This document shows positions 19,849 through 29,455 of a DNA stretch of 64,000 nucleotides, one piece after another. The translations under genes were made by a program, and so were the position numbers. The DNA comes from Alphaproteobacteria bacterium (lineage in GTDB: Bacteria > Pseudomonadota > Alphaproteobacteria > UBA9655): contig JAGVLE010000024.1 of NCBI GenBank assembly GCA_020049895.1, forward strand, positions 43,549-107,548. Direction: 5' to 3'. The notes beneath the pieces are model-generated. The model was given only the letters and a program-made list of their open reading frames with translations, made no database searches and had not been told where the DNA came from. Positions within the stretch are counted from its first letter, which is position 1; every line of letters starts with the position of its first letter.

Positions 19849-20277
19849 TTAAGCAGCAGCTTTTTTCTGGCCCTTACGAGTCCGGCCAAGACCAATACCT
19901 TTTGCAATGCTGCTCCGACGTTCTGCATACTTCGGTGCAACCATAGGATAATTGGAAGGAAGATTCCAACGCTCACGATATTGCTCAGGGGTCATGTTAT
20001 AAGATGTTTTAAGATGACGCTTCAGCATCTTTAATTGAAGTCCATCTTCAAGACAAACGATGTAGTCTGGATGAATCGAATCTTCAATCGGCACAGCTGG
20101 CTCTGAGCGTGCTGAAAAGAGATAAGATTGCTTGGAATCTAAGCGGCTAAGGCTTTGATAAACTTGCTGAATGAAGGCAGAAAGATTTTCTTGCTCCATT
20201 GCATTGTTAGAGACGTAAGCCGCCACAATTTCAGCTACCATAGCTGTCATGTCTGGATTGTTAGTTGTAGTTGTCAT
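19849..20277 (-). CDS. mucR: MucR/Ros family transcriptional regulator
   Basis: IHPDYIVCLEDGLQLKMLKRHLKTSYNMTPEQYRERWNLPSNYPMVAPKYAERRSSIAKGIGLG; start at the internal MTTTT is preferred over the 20340 ORF start. Confidence 0.92.
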   Translation of the reverse strand: MTTTTNNPDMTAMVAEIVAAYVSNNAMEQENLSAFIQQVYQSLSRLDSKQSYLFSARSEPAVPIEDSIHPDYIVCLEDGLQLKMLKRHLKTSYNMTPEQYRERWNLPSNYPMVAPKYAERRSSIAKGIGLGRTRKGQKKAAA

Positions 20278-20507
20278 GGTATAGTTTCCTTTTTTTAGTA
20301 ACTCATACGTAGCTATATTACACAAAAAAGGAGAACGCAACTATTTTTTTTTAATTATTTTCTTTTTTTCAGAAAAGATTTTCGTAGGAAGATAAAGAAA
20401 GATATTGAGGTTATACTATAATACAATAATGCTTTTCTCGAAAAACACTCTTGAAGTACGCGTTGTTTTTCTCTAAAATTTATTTATCTAATAGTGTATT
20501 ATTATTC

Positions 20508-21539
20508 ATGCCTCTTACTTCTTTCATCATCGATGCCTTAAAAAGCCTAAAGGATCCTGAGTCCGGCCAAGATATTGTGAGCGCAGGTCTTGTCCAAGGG
20601 CTTTCTATGACGACAGAAGGTATTGTTTCGTTCGTCTTAGATATAAAGCCAAGCTTTATAAAAGAAGGGGGGATCCTTAAAGAAGAAGCTGAATCTCTTA
20701 TAAAGGCACTTCCAGAGGTAAAAGAGGTTTATGTGGCTTTAACTACGCAGCGAGAAAAGAAAATCCCGTCTTTTGCGAAAGAAAACGTTCCTGGAATCGC
20801 TCATATCTTAGTGGTGGGCTCTGGAAAAGGAGGGGTAGGGAAATCTACCACAGCAGTGAATCTGGCATATGCTATGCATGCCCTTGGGCTTAGAATAGGC
20901 ATTTTAGATGCAGATATTTATGGCCCCTCTCTTCCGCGCCTTCTAGGAATTACGGGACAACCTACCTCTGATGGAAAAACCATGAATCCGATACAAGCCC
21001 ATGGATTGAAAGCCATGTCCATGGGGTTTCTTGTGCCGGAAGACTCTCCTATGATTTGGCGGGGTCCTATGATTCAAAAGGCTCTCCAGCAAATGTTACG
21101 CCAGGTCCATTGGGGGGAGCTGGACGTGCTCATCATTGATTTGCCTCCTGGAACAGGAGATATTTGCTTAACGCTTGCACAAAGTACGTCTCTTTCAGGT
21201 GCGCTTATTGTTTCCACCCCACAAGACCTTGCTCTCATAGACGCCCGAAAGGCTTTAGGAATGTTCAAAACAGTAGATGTTCCTGTGCTCGGATGTATTG
21301 AAAATATGAGCTACTTCCTTTGCCCTCATTGTGAAGGACGCTCTGATATATTTGAGCACGGTGGCGTCCGTCGAGAGGCTGAGAAGCTCGGTGTTCCCTT
21401 GTTAGCAGAAATTCCATTACATATGAAGATTCGAGAAAGTGCAGAACAAGGAATTCCTTTAGGTGCAAACAAGTTTTCTGAAAAGGAAGCTCATCTCTAT
21501 CAAGAGCTTGCAAAAGAAGTATGGGCGCTTCTATCCTGA
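20508..21539 (+). CDS. mrp: Mrp/ApbC family Fe-S carrier ATPase
   Basis: GSGKGGVGKSTTAVNLA deviant Walker A, DADIYGPSLPRLLG, CxxC (FLCPHCEG); start MPLTSFI preferred. Confidence 0.95.
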   Translation: MPLTSFIIDALKSLKDPESGQDIVSAGLVQGLSMTTEGIVSFVLDIKPSFIKEGGILKEEAESLIKALPEVKEVYVALTTQREKKIPSFAKENVPGIAHILVVGSGKGGVGKSTTAVNLAYAMHALGLRIGILDADIYGPSLPRLLGITGQPTSDGKTMNPIQAHGLKAMSMGFLVPEDSPMIWRGPMIQKALQQMLRQVHWGELDVLIIDLPPGTGDICLTLAQSTSLSGALIVSTPQDLALIDARKALGMFKTVDVPVLGCIENMSYFLCPHCEGRSDIFEHGGVRREAEKLGVPLLAEIPLHMKIRESAEQGIPLGANKFSEKEAHLYQELAKEVWALLS

Positions 21540-22208
21540 TCCCCACCCTGTTAAATAAATAACTTGGACGGTCACAGGGAGGGTGCCATTAGCAAGGCCA
21601 TAGGACGCTTTATAGATAGCTTCTGCTTTTTCAAATAAATGTCGGGATGTAAACGTTTTCTGGCGTTCCTCGACGATATTTGTTTCTCCCATTCCTCGCA
21701 GATCATGCATGAGACTGACAAGAGAAGGATAGGTAATCGTAATTGTTTCGATATCAACCACAGGGTTAGAAAACCCAGCTCGACTTAGAAGAATCGGTGC
21801 ATCTGAGAGTTGTACCATAGGGGCTACGCGGGGAGACGCACCTCCTGTCAATGCAAGTTCTGCTTGAAGAAGGCTTTCCCTAAGCTCAAAAAGGCTTTGG
21901 CCCCCATATAATGCGCCTAAAAAAAGACCCTTTGGGGTGAGAGAGAGTCGAATGGTAGTGAGGAACTGCGGGAGGTCATGAGTCCAGTGAGCCTGTAGGC
22001 AACTAAGAATAAGGTCAAACGGTTCTTCCTTGGGGAATGATATTTCTGGAGAAAGTTTGATAATTTTTTCAAAAGATTGATGTGTTTCAAGAACTCGTTC
22101 AGTCATCTCTTTCTCAACGTGAGCAAAGAGAAAAGCATGATCCTTCCCTGTTTTTTGAGAACGTTCTTTATGAAGGCGAAGGCTATGAGTGTTAAAAAGT
22201 GTCATCAT
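21531..22208 (-). CDS. NDUFAF5/BioC-like methyltransferase-family protein lacking motif I
   Basis: MTLFNTHSLRLHKERS...FDLILSCLQAHWTHDLPQFL...GALYGGQSLFELRESLLQAE...DLRGMGETN; start chosen at MMTLF. Confidence 0.8.
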   Translation of the reverse strand: MMTLFNTHSLRLHKERSQKTGKDHAFLFAHVEKEMTERVLETHQSFEKIIKLSPEISFPKEEPFDLILSCLQAHWTHDLPQFLTTIRLSLTPKGLFLGALYGGQSLFELRESLLQAELALTGGASPRVAPMVQLSDAPILLSRAGFSNPVVDIETITITYPSLVSLMHDLRGMGETNIVEERQKTFTSRHLFEKAEAIYKASYGLANGTLPVTVQVIYLTGWGSG

Positions 22209-22230
22209 GCGTAGATAATCATAGTTCTGT

Positions 22231-23203
22231 GTGATAATAAAAGAAAAGATGAATAAAAACCAAACACTATCTGTCACAAAAATCATTCCTATAGAAGCAA
22301 GCGGTGTGCGTCTTGATCGGTGCTTACGCCTTTGGATTCCAAAATTGGCTCAAAGTTTGATTGAAAAAGCAGCTCGCAAGGGGCTTTTGAAGCTTGATGG
22401 GAAAAAGGTTAAGCCATCCCATCTTGTGAATGAGGGCCAAAGTATTTCTTTCCCTGAAATTTTTCTCTCTCTTGCTTCCAATATACCTGCGGCACCTTCT
22501 GTAGGCTTGACCCGAAAAGATCGTTCTTGGCTTAAGAGTCTCATTTTGTATGAGGATAACGATATTGTTGTCTTGAATAAACCGCCGGGAATTGCTGTTC
22601 AAAAGGGAACAGGGATTACAAAATCCTTGGATACAATGATGAAGTCTTACGAGACCGCATACATGGCTCGCTTGGTCCATCGGTTGGACCGAGAAACCTC
22701 AGGTATTCTTGTCTTTGCAAAATCTCTTCCTATGGCGCGGTGGTTGACACAAGCTTTTAGGGAAAGAAAAGTTCAAAAGACGTATTGGGCCTTGGTTTAT
22801 GGAGTTCCTGAGGTATCCCAGGGGGTGATTTCTTTATCTCTTTCTAAAAAAACCAACAGCTGAAAAGATGCAGGTGGATCAAGACAAAGGCCTTGCTGCA
22901 ATGACTTGTTTTCGTGTCCTAGAAACATCAAAAAATAATGTGACTTGGCTTGAGTTAACGCCTACCACAGGACGAACTCACCAGTTGCGGGTTCATTGTT
23001 GGGAGGGTCTTAAAACTCCTATTTTGGGGGATAGGAAATATGGAGGGAGAGAAGCGATTCCTTTTGGAAGGACAGATCTTTATTTGCATGCTCGGTCCTT
23101 AGTAATTCCTCTTCCTCAAGGAAATACCTTAACGTTTGAGGCGGCTCCTCCAAAAAATTTTATAGAAGAATTAAAAAAACATTCTCTTAACAATAAAAAT
23201 TAA
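22231..23203 (+). pseudogene. RluC/RluD-family 23S rRNA pseudouridine synthase split by a frameshift
   Basis: ORF 22231..22863 (S4 domain, LVHRLDRETSGILVFAKS) continues in the next frame as 22868..23203 (TPTTGRTHQLRVHC, PILGDRKYGG); break at the A7 run around 22856-22862. Confidence 0.85.
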
Positions 23204-23260
23204 TAATTTATTTACATTATAAGCATATAATAATTATATAAACATATAAGGAGTTTTATT

Positions 23261-23419
23261 GTGATTATAAAATATGTATTGTTATTGTTTGTAGTAATTC
23301 TTGGGGTAAATGGCACAGCAAAGGCAGAAGCAGAAGCTATGCAACCACTCGTTTTACAAGGATCAGAAAAGCCTTGTGCGTGTAAGGCTGCTGCACTGCA
23401 AATCCCAACTTTTCCATAA
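23261..23419 (+). CDS. Small secreted hypothetical peptide (52 aa, GTG start)
   Basis: Manual translation (V/M)IIKYVLLLFVVILGVNGTAKAEAEAMQPLVLQGSEKPCACKAAALQIPTFP; AAGGAG RBS-like site upstream; signal-peptide-like N-terminus. Confidence 0.5.
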   Translation: MIIKYVLLLFVVILGVNGTAKAEAEAMQPLVLQGSEKPCACKAAALQIPTFP

Positions 23420-23595
23420 GAGTAGAGCGGCATTCGGATACCGATTCTTGATAAGAAGTTATTATTGTCAAAGTCTGGGAAACTCACGTAAGATCGCTTA
23501 AGCCTAAGGCATACATAAGTCACGCAGGCATATGTCTTGCAAAGGCTGAAGACATTAAAAAAAGCCATCGTAAAAAAGCAAGAAAAGAGAGAAAA

Positions 23596-23850
23596 ATGCT
23601 GAAAAAAATTTTAATAAATGGAGTTATCTTCATAGGATTTATGGGATCTTTGCAGGCAATGGATGACATTGATGATTTTGTTACAGATCACTGTGGAAAT
23701 GACTGTAATGGGGAAAGTACGCAATGTTGGAACTGTTACACAGGAGCGATGGATTTATGGCAGAATCCTTTTGAATATCCTACTCAAGATTCAGAAACAG
23801 ATGATTCTGATGATAGCGATCCCTACGGGAACGTTGGATTTAAATTCTAA
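23596..23850 (+). CDS. Small secreted Cys-containing acidic protein (84 aa)
   Basis: Signal peptide MLKKILINGVIFIGFMGSLQA followed by DHCGNDCNGESTQCWNCYTG and an acidic tail. Confidence 0.6.
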   Translation: MLKKILINGVIFIGFMGSLQAMDDIDDFVTDHCGNDCNGESTQCWNCYTGAMDLWQNPFEYPTQDSETDDSDDSDPYGNVGFKF

Positions 23851-23885
23851 CAGACACTAAGACTTTAAAATCTTTATTCTTTCGT

Positions 23886-23915
23886 AAAAAAACCCCCGTT
23901 TTCACGGGGGTTTTT
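23886..23915. terminator. Bidirectional rho-independent terminator
   Basis: AAAAAAACCCCCGTTTTCACGGGGGTTTTT: GC-rich CCCCCGT-TTTC-ACGGGGG stem flanked by A and T tracts, between convergent genes. Confidence 0.93.
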
Positions 23916-23940
23916 AAGAACACAAAGGCTCGACTTAAAT

Positions 23941-24648
23941 TTAGTAGATAAACTTAAGTGTTGCTTTAACTGTGTTGTACATTGGACGCACAGACACGGA
24001 TGTTCCGTTGCTAGCTGTCAACGTTTTGTTTTGAGAAATAACACCTGTGTATTCAAGACCTGAGATAACATGCTTTGCAAGCAAGAAATCTACGCCAGCA
24101 CCCCAAAGGAAGCCATTGTAACGAGCTGATTTAGATCCTGAGATATCATCTTGGTTATAAGATCCTGACCATCTTGCATTATCCCAACCTACGTAAACTT
24201 TTGGAGCCACAAGGTTGCAAATTACGTAAGAGAAAGGAACGCGGACTTGGATAGCGTTCTTAAGAGAAAAAGTTTCTCTGATCGTTGGTGTGTTTCCAGA
24301 GCTGTGGCTTCCTGAAGTGCTTGCCCAGTTGAAGTAAACATCAAGTCCAAGACCGAATTTGTTGGTAAAAACATAGTTATACCCGAGGGTAAGACCGCCA
24401 TCAAAACCTTGAGCAGCTACTTTGGTTTTATCCCAGCTTGTAGCATCAGAGTTTACAGTATACTTTCTTACAGCACCGATACCGTAACCAAAGTTACCTC
24501 CGAGGGAGAACCCTTGGAAAGCTTTTGGACAAGGGCAAAGAGCTGGTGGGCAAGGAGCAGCAGGAACGACTGGAACAGCCATTTGTGCAGTTGCAGCAGC
24601 GATTGTTGACGTAAACAATGCAGCTGTTAGTAGGGAAATTTTCTTCAT
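23941..24648 (-). CDS. Outer-membrane beta-barrel protein (porin/OmpA-like barrel family)
   Basis: Signal peptide, Pro-rich linker, GFSLGGNFGYGIGAV..., alternating beta-strand pattern, C-terminal ...KATLKFIY. Confidence 0.8.
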   Translation of the reverse strand: MKKISLLTAALFTSTIAAATAQMAVPVVPAAPCPPALCPCPKAFQGFSLGGNFGYGIGAVRKYTVNSDATSWDKTKVAAQGFDGGLTLGYNYVFTNKFGLGLDVYFNWASTSGSHSSGNTPTIRETFSLKNAIQVRVPFSYVICNLVAPKVYVGWDNARWSGSYNQDDISGSKSARYNGFLWGAGVDFLLAKHVISGLEYTGVISQNKTLTASNGTSVSVRPMYNTVKATLKFIY

Positions 24649-25075
24649 GTTAATATATCCTTTCTGAAGTTAACACTATACCCATACCATGGATTTTCGG
24701 CGGTTTTTAGAAAAATTTTAACGATTTATTAAAGAATTTTCAAAAGCGTAACAATTTTACAACAATGAATCAGTAAGAATAGGTAACAGCTGTGAGATTC
24801 ACAAAAGACCTTATAGAGTGCTTTTAATAGATAAACATAAGTTTGTCGAAACAAATAATGCAACTGTGGATCAAAAATGTAGAAGGTTAGAAAGGTGTGA
24901 GACAGTGGGAGTGCTCCACTGTACTGGCTAAGCATGACAGAGGGAGGAGGTTGGTATACAAAAATTTTCTTCATTTTCTCTGTGCGTTCTTCATGCTATA
25001 TTCCTGTTGAAAATTGATATTTTTAGTGGTTTTGAAAGATAAATAATAATTTTACAACAAAGGTTTTTTAGGTAG

Positions 25076-26419
25076 ATGATAAAACTTCGATTTGCTCCCT
25101 CTCCAACAGGCTATCTCCATTTGGGGAATATTCGTACAGCGTTAATGAATTGGCTCTATGCTCGAGCCCATAAGGGAGAATTTATCCTCCGCTTGGATGA
25201 TACAGATCAGGAAAGATCCGAACAAAAATATGTGGATCAAATTGAGAAAGACCTTAAATGGTTAGGATTGACCTATGATGCGCTTGTTAAGCAGTCTGAT
25301 TGTCTTGCGGCTTATACAAAGGCCGCTGCGCTTTTGCGAGACAAGGGGCGACTCTATGCTTGCTATGAAACTGCAGAGGAACTTGATCTGCAACGAAAAG
25401 TGCTTTTATCTTCAGGGAAACCTCCCATTTATAATAGAGCCGCTCTTTCTTTAACGCCAGATCAGCTTGAAAAGTATGAACAAGAGGGCAGAAAGCCACA
25501 TTGGCGCTTTAAATTGGATACAGGAAAAATTCGTTGGAATGACCTTGTCCGTGGGGAGGTGGCGTTTGAAGGCGCGCATCTGAGCGATCCCATTCTTATT
25601 CGAGAAGATGGCACGCCTGTCTTTACCTTAGCGACGTCCGTGGACGACCTTGATATGGGGATTACGCATATTCTTCGAGGAGAAGACCATGTGACGAATA
25701 CAGCCATTCAAATCCAAATCATGGAAGCCTTGGTGGATAAGCCTACCTCAATTCAGTTTGGACATTTGGCGCTTATTTCTGGAAGTAAAGGAGAAGGACT
25801 CTCTAAACGCGAGGGAAGTCTTAGTCTTTTGGACCTCCATCAAGAAGGTATGGAGCCGATGGCGATTTTAAGTATGCTTGCAAAGCTTGGAACCTCAGAC
25901 CCTATTATTCCCCAGACAGCCATGGAAAATATTCTTGATGACTTTAATATTAGCACATTTGGCCGTTCTTCTCCCCGCCTTGGACTAGAAGACTTATGGC
26001 AGATGAACAAGCAAATTTTGCATCTTCTCTCTTTTGAGGAGGTCTCTCCGCGCTTGGCTCAAATAGGAATAGATCAGGCAACACCTGCCTTTTGGGCTCT
26101 TGTCCAGCAAAACATAGAGAAGTTTCAAGAGGTTAAGGAATGGGCAGATATTTTTTATGGTCATAAATCCTTTCCTACGGATGATCCTCGATTTTTAGAG
26201 ATTGCTGAGCATTTTTTGCCCCCAGAGCCTTGGGATTCTGAAACTTTTTCTGTATGGGTAGGGGATGTCAAGGCAGAGACAGGGCGCAAAGGGAAGGAAT
26301 TATTTATGCCTCTTCGTCATGCCTTAACCGGGCAAAGCCACGGCCCTGAGTTGAAAGACTTGATTCTCTTGATGGGGCGAGGCAAAGTATTGAATCGTCT
26401 CCAAACAGCAAGAGAATAA
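25076..26419 (+). CDS. gltX: Glutamyl-tRNA synthetase
   Basis: RFAPSPTGYLHLGNIRTA and SKREGSLSL motifs. Confidence 0.97.
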   Translation: MIKLRFAPSPTGYLHLGNIRTALMNWLYARAHKGEFILRLDDTDQERSEQKYVDQIEKDLKWLGLTYDALVKQSDCLAAYTKAAALLRDKGRLYACYETAEELDLQRKVLLSSGKPPIYNRAALSLTPDQLEKYEQEGRKPHWRFKLDTGKIRWNDLVRGEVAFEGAHLSDPILIREDGTPVFTLATSVDDLDMGITHILRGEDHVTNTAIQIQIMEALVDKPTSIQFGHLALISGSKGEGLSKREGSLSLLDLHQEGMEPMAILSMLAKLGTSDPIIPQTAMENILDDFNISTFGRSSPRLGLEDLWQMNKQILHLLSFEEVSPRLAQIGIDQATPAFWALVQQNIEKFQEVKEWADIFYGHKSFPTDDPRFLEIAEHFLPPEPWDSETFSVWVGDVKAETGRKGKELFMPLRHALTGQSHGPELKDLILLMGRGKVLNRLQTARE

Positions 26420-26428
26420 GGAAAATAA

Positions 26429-27790
26429 ATGCCTCTCTCTCTCTACAATACCCTTACCCGCAAAAAAGAAACCTTTACGCCACTTGATCCTGACAATGTG
26501 CGCCTCTATTTGTGTGGGCCAACGGTGTATGATTTTGCTCATATTGGCAATGCTAGGCCTTCCGTTATTTTTGACGTTTTAACGCGGCTTTTGCGCTGTT
26601 TGTACTCTGAAGTCACCTTTGTTCGGAATATTACGGATATTGATGATAAGATTATAAAGGCGGCACAAGAAAACAAAGAAAAAATTATGGATCTGACTCG
26701 CCGGACGACTGAGTACTATCGGAATGATATGAAGGCTTTGGGAAATATTCCTCCGACGCAAGAGCCCTTGGCAACCGAACATGTAGAAGAGATGATCACG
26801 ATGATTTCTCATCTTATTGAGGCTGGTCATGCGTATGAGAGTGACGGGCATGTTCTTTTTTCCGTTAAAAGCTTTGCAGGCTATGGACAGCTTTCTCGCT
26901 GTAATCATGATGAAATGCTCGCTGGAGCTCGGGTAGAGGTAGCGCCTTATAAGCGGGATGCGGAAGACTTTATTCTTTGGAAACCTTCACTTCCTGAAAT
27001 TCCTGGATGGGATAGCCCTTGGGGGTATGGCCGGCCAGGCTGGCATATTGAATGTTCGGCCATGGCTCAGAAATATTTGGGAGAAACTTTTGACATTCAT
27101 GGGGGAGGCCATGACCTTATTTTCCCGCACCATGAGAATGAAATCGCTCAGTCTCAGGCGTGTTTTGGATCAGGAACATTTGCAAAAATGTGGCTTCACA
27201 ATGGGATGGTGACTGTGGATGGCGAGAAGATGTCTAAGTCCTTAGGGAATTTTATTACGATTCACCAGCTTTTTGAGACAACTCCTGGGGAAGTAGTTCG
27301 CCTGGTGCTATTGTCGTCTCATTATCGCCAACCACTGGATTGGAATACGCAAGTTGCTGATCAAGCCCATCAAAGCCTGGATCGTTTTTATAATGCTTTG
27401 CGAGGGCGGAAGATAAACGAAACTGTTCCTTCTTCAGAGGCTGTAAAGCTTGCGCTTAAAGATGATCTTAATACGCCTCTAGCCATCTCGGCTCTCCATG
27501 AAATTGCTACGCGAGTGAACAAAGCGCAGAGTGATGCGGAAAAAGATACTCTGGCTTCTGAGCTTAAGGCAAGTGGTGCCTGGCTTGGCTTGCTTCAACA
27601 GGATCCAGAGATGTGGTTTAAAGGGGCCGACAAAGGCGAAGAGGACGCCATTCTGGAGCTGATTGATGCTCGCAACAAGGCCAGAGCGGCTAAGGACTTT
27701 AGCGAAGCAGACCGTGTGCGGGATGAGTTGTTGGCTAAAGGGATTGTCTTAGAAGATAGTTCTCAAGGCACGAGCTGGCGCCGGGAATAG
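26429..27790 (+). CDS. cysS: Cysteinyl-tRNA synthetase
   Basis: YLCGPTVYDFAHIGNARP, FVRNITDIDDKII, GWHIECSAM, KMSKSLGNF motifs. Confidence 0.98.
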   Translation: MPLSLYNTLTRKKETFTPLDPDNVRLYLCGPTVYDFAHIGNARPSVIFDVLTRLLRCLYSEVTFVRNITDIDDKIIKAAQENKEKIMDLTRRTTEYYRNDMKALGNIPPTQEPLATEHVEEMITMISHLIEAGHAYESDGHVLFSVKSFAGYGQLSRCNHDEMLAGARVEVAPYKRDAEDFILWKPSLPEIPGWDSPWGYGRPGWHIECSAMAQKYLGETFDIHGGGHDLIFPHHENEIAQSQACFGSGTFAKMWLHNGMVTVDGEKMSKSLGNFITIHQLFETTPGEVVRLVLLSSHYRQPLDWNTQVADQAHQSLDRFYNALRGRKINETVPSSEAVKLALKDDLNTPLAISALHEIATRVNKAQSDAEKDTLASELKASGAWLGLLQQDPEMWFKGADKGEEDAILELIDARNKARAAKDFSEADRVRDELLAKGIVLEDSSQGTSWRRE

Positions 27791-27799
27791 GGATATTTT

Positions 27800-28561
27800 A
27801 TGACAAAAATTGCATTTCTTTCCTCTTCAACACCAGAAGCCCTCAAAGCAAAAGAAGCTTTTGAAGCCTTGCACCCACCAGTGTCGCCCCGAGAGGCGGA
27901 AGTCCTAGTTGCCCTAGGTGGGGATGGATTTATGCTTGAGACCATGCATGCTTATTTGGACGCTAATATCCCTATTTATGGGATTCATTGTGGAAGTGTA
28001 GGATTTCTTATGAATGAATGTCAGCTACAGCAGTTGCTTGATCATTTGCAACAAGCTAACCCTACCTCCCTTTATCCCTTGGAAATGCAGGTGCAAAAAA
28101 GAGATGGGACGACAGTTAACGCGTTGGCTTTTAATGAGGTTTCGCTTTTGCGTCAAACTCACCAAGCTGCTAAAATTCAAATAAGCATTGATGGGGTTGT
28201 TCGGCTTTCAGAACTCATGTGCGATGGAGTCTTGCTTTCTACTCCTGCAGGGAGCACGGCCTATAACCTCTCTGCTCATGGGCCGATTATTCCTTTGGGA
28301 GCTCCCCTGTTAGCGCTGACACCTATCAGCGCCTTTCGCCCCCGGCGGTGGAAGGGGGCGCTTTTGCCTGAGGAAGCTCAAGTTACTTTTACGATTCTTG
28401 AGCCTGACAAGCGGTCTGTTAGCGCTGTTGCCGATTTTACTGAAGTGCGGGATATTTGTTCTGTTTCAGTTCGGCAAATAAAAAATCACGCTGTCACGCT
28501 CTTATTTGATCCCAGCCATAACCTGGGGGAGAGGATTTTGCGAGAGCAATTCCTCGCTTAA
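27800..28561 (+). CDS. nadK: NAD kinase
   Basis: VALGGDGFMLETMH, GIHCGSVGFLMNE, NEVSLLR, STPAGSTAYNLSAHGPI motifs. Confidence 0.95.
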   Translation: MTKIAFLSSSTPEALKAKEAFEALHPPVSPREAEVLVALGGDGFMLETMHAYLDANIPIYGIHCGSVGFLMNECQLQQLLDHLQQANPTSLYPLEMQVQKRDGTTVNALAFNEVSLLRQTHQAAKIQISIDGVVRLSELMCDGVLLSTPAGSTAYNLSAHGPIIPLGAPLLALTPISAFRPRRWKGALLPEEAQVTFTILEPDKRSVSAVADFTEVRDICSVSVRQIKNHAVTLLFDPSHNLGERILREQFLA

Positions 28562-29452
28562 AGAGTCTTCTGCCTGGGCTTCTGCCTTGAGAAAATTCCA
28601 CAGCGTTTCTATTTTCTTAAGGTCTTTTAACCCACGCGGATACACAAAATAAAAATGCGCGACAGGGAGAGGAGCGTCAGGAAGAATTTGGACAAGATTT
28701 TTGCAGGATTTGGCAATATAAGGCGGCAAGCACGCAATGCCACTTCCTCCCTCTACGGCTCGGGCAATTCCATGTAAATTATTGATTGCAAGATAAGCTT
28801 CTCGTTTTATTCCCGGAGACGTTCCACAGGTTAAAAACCAGTTTGCATTATCAAAGAGAACCATATCCTTTCCATCAAATATAATTAGGCGATGGTGATC
28901 AAGATCATCCAGGCTCAGAGGAACTCCAGATTTCAAAAGGTACTCACGACTCGAATAAATATAGAGAGGACGGCTTAATAGCTTGTGATAAATAAGATTT
29001 TCATCGTCCGTTACTGTCACAGTAATGGCAACGTCTGATTCATGAAGGGTTAAATCTACGGGATCATCGCTTAGCCGTACTGTAAGGCGAAAATGAGGAT
29101 AAAGCGCCGAAAATTTATGGAAACGGGGTGTTAACCAAGACGTTCCAAATCCAATGCTTGACGCAATAGTAAGCGTATTTTGGGAAATCTGAACGTTTTC
29201 TGTAATTCTGGCTTGGACCATGGCAAGATCTGAAAAGACATCACGTGCTGTGCGAAAAAGAAGCTCTCCCTGTTCTGTCAGCTGAAGCCCTCGGGTATAG
29301 CGATAAAAAAGTGGAGAACCAATTCGGTTTTCAAGGCTACTGATCTGTCGACTTATGGCCGATTGGCCAATATTCAAGCGAGAAGAGGCTTGTGTAAAGC
29401 TCCCAGATTCTACGACATTATAGAAAACTCTAAGTTTGTCCCAATCTAGCAT
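28502..29452 (-). CDS. LysR family transcriptional regulator
   Basis: MLDWDKLRVFYNVVESGSFTQASSRLNIGQSAISRQISSLENRIGSPLFYR; adjacent to trxB. Confidence 0.95.
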   Translation of the reverse strand: MLDWDKLRVFYNVVESGSFTQASSRLNIGQSAISRQISSLENRIGSPLFYRYTRGLQLTEQGELLFRTARDVFSDLAMVQARITENVQISQNTLTIASSIGFGTSWLTPRFHKFSALYPHFRLTVRLSDDPVDLTLHESDVAITVTVTDDENLIYHKLLSRPLYIYSSREYLLKSGVPLSLDDLDHHRLIIFDGKDMVLFDNANWFLTCGTSPGIKREAYLAINNLHGIARAVEGGSGIACLPPYIAKSCKNLVQILPDAPLPVAHFYFVYPRGLKDLKKIETLWNFLKAEAQAEDSLSEELLSQNPLPQVMAGIK

Positions 29453-29455
29453 GGA

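Noticed and set aside
23455-23595. In-frame open upstream extension of the 23596 ORF (KAYISHAGICLAKAEDIKKSHRKKARKERK-MLKK)
   Set aside because: The 23596 ATG gives a proper signal peptide; the basic upstream stretch would bury it internally and has no good start.
24902-24922. Inverted repeat ACAGTGG-GAGTGCT-CCACTGT
   Set aside because: Perfect 7-bp stem but no T-tract, promoter or repeat context; likely chance.
24729-24974. 81-aa - strand ORF MKKIFVYQPPP...
   Set aside because: No recognisable domain and the spacer is AT-rich; not supportable as a gene.
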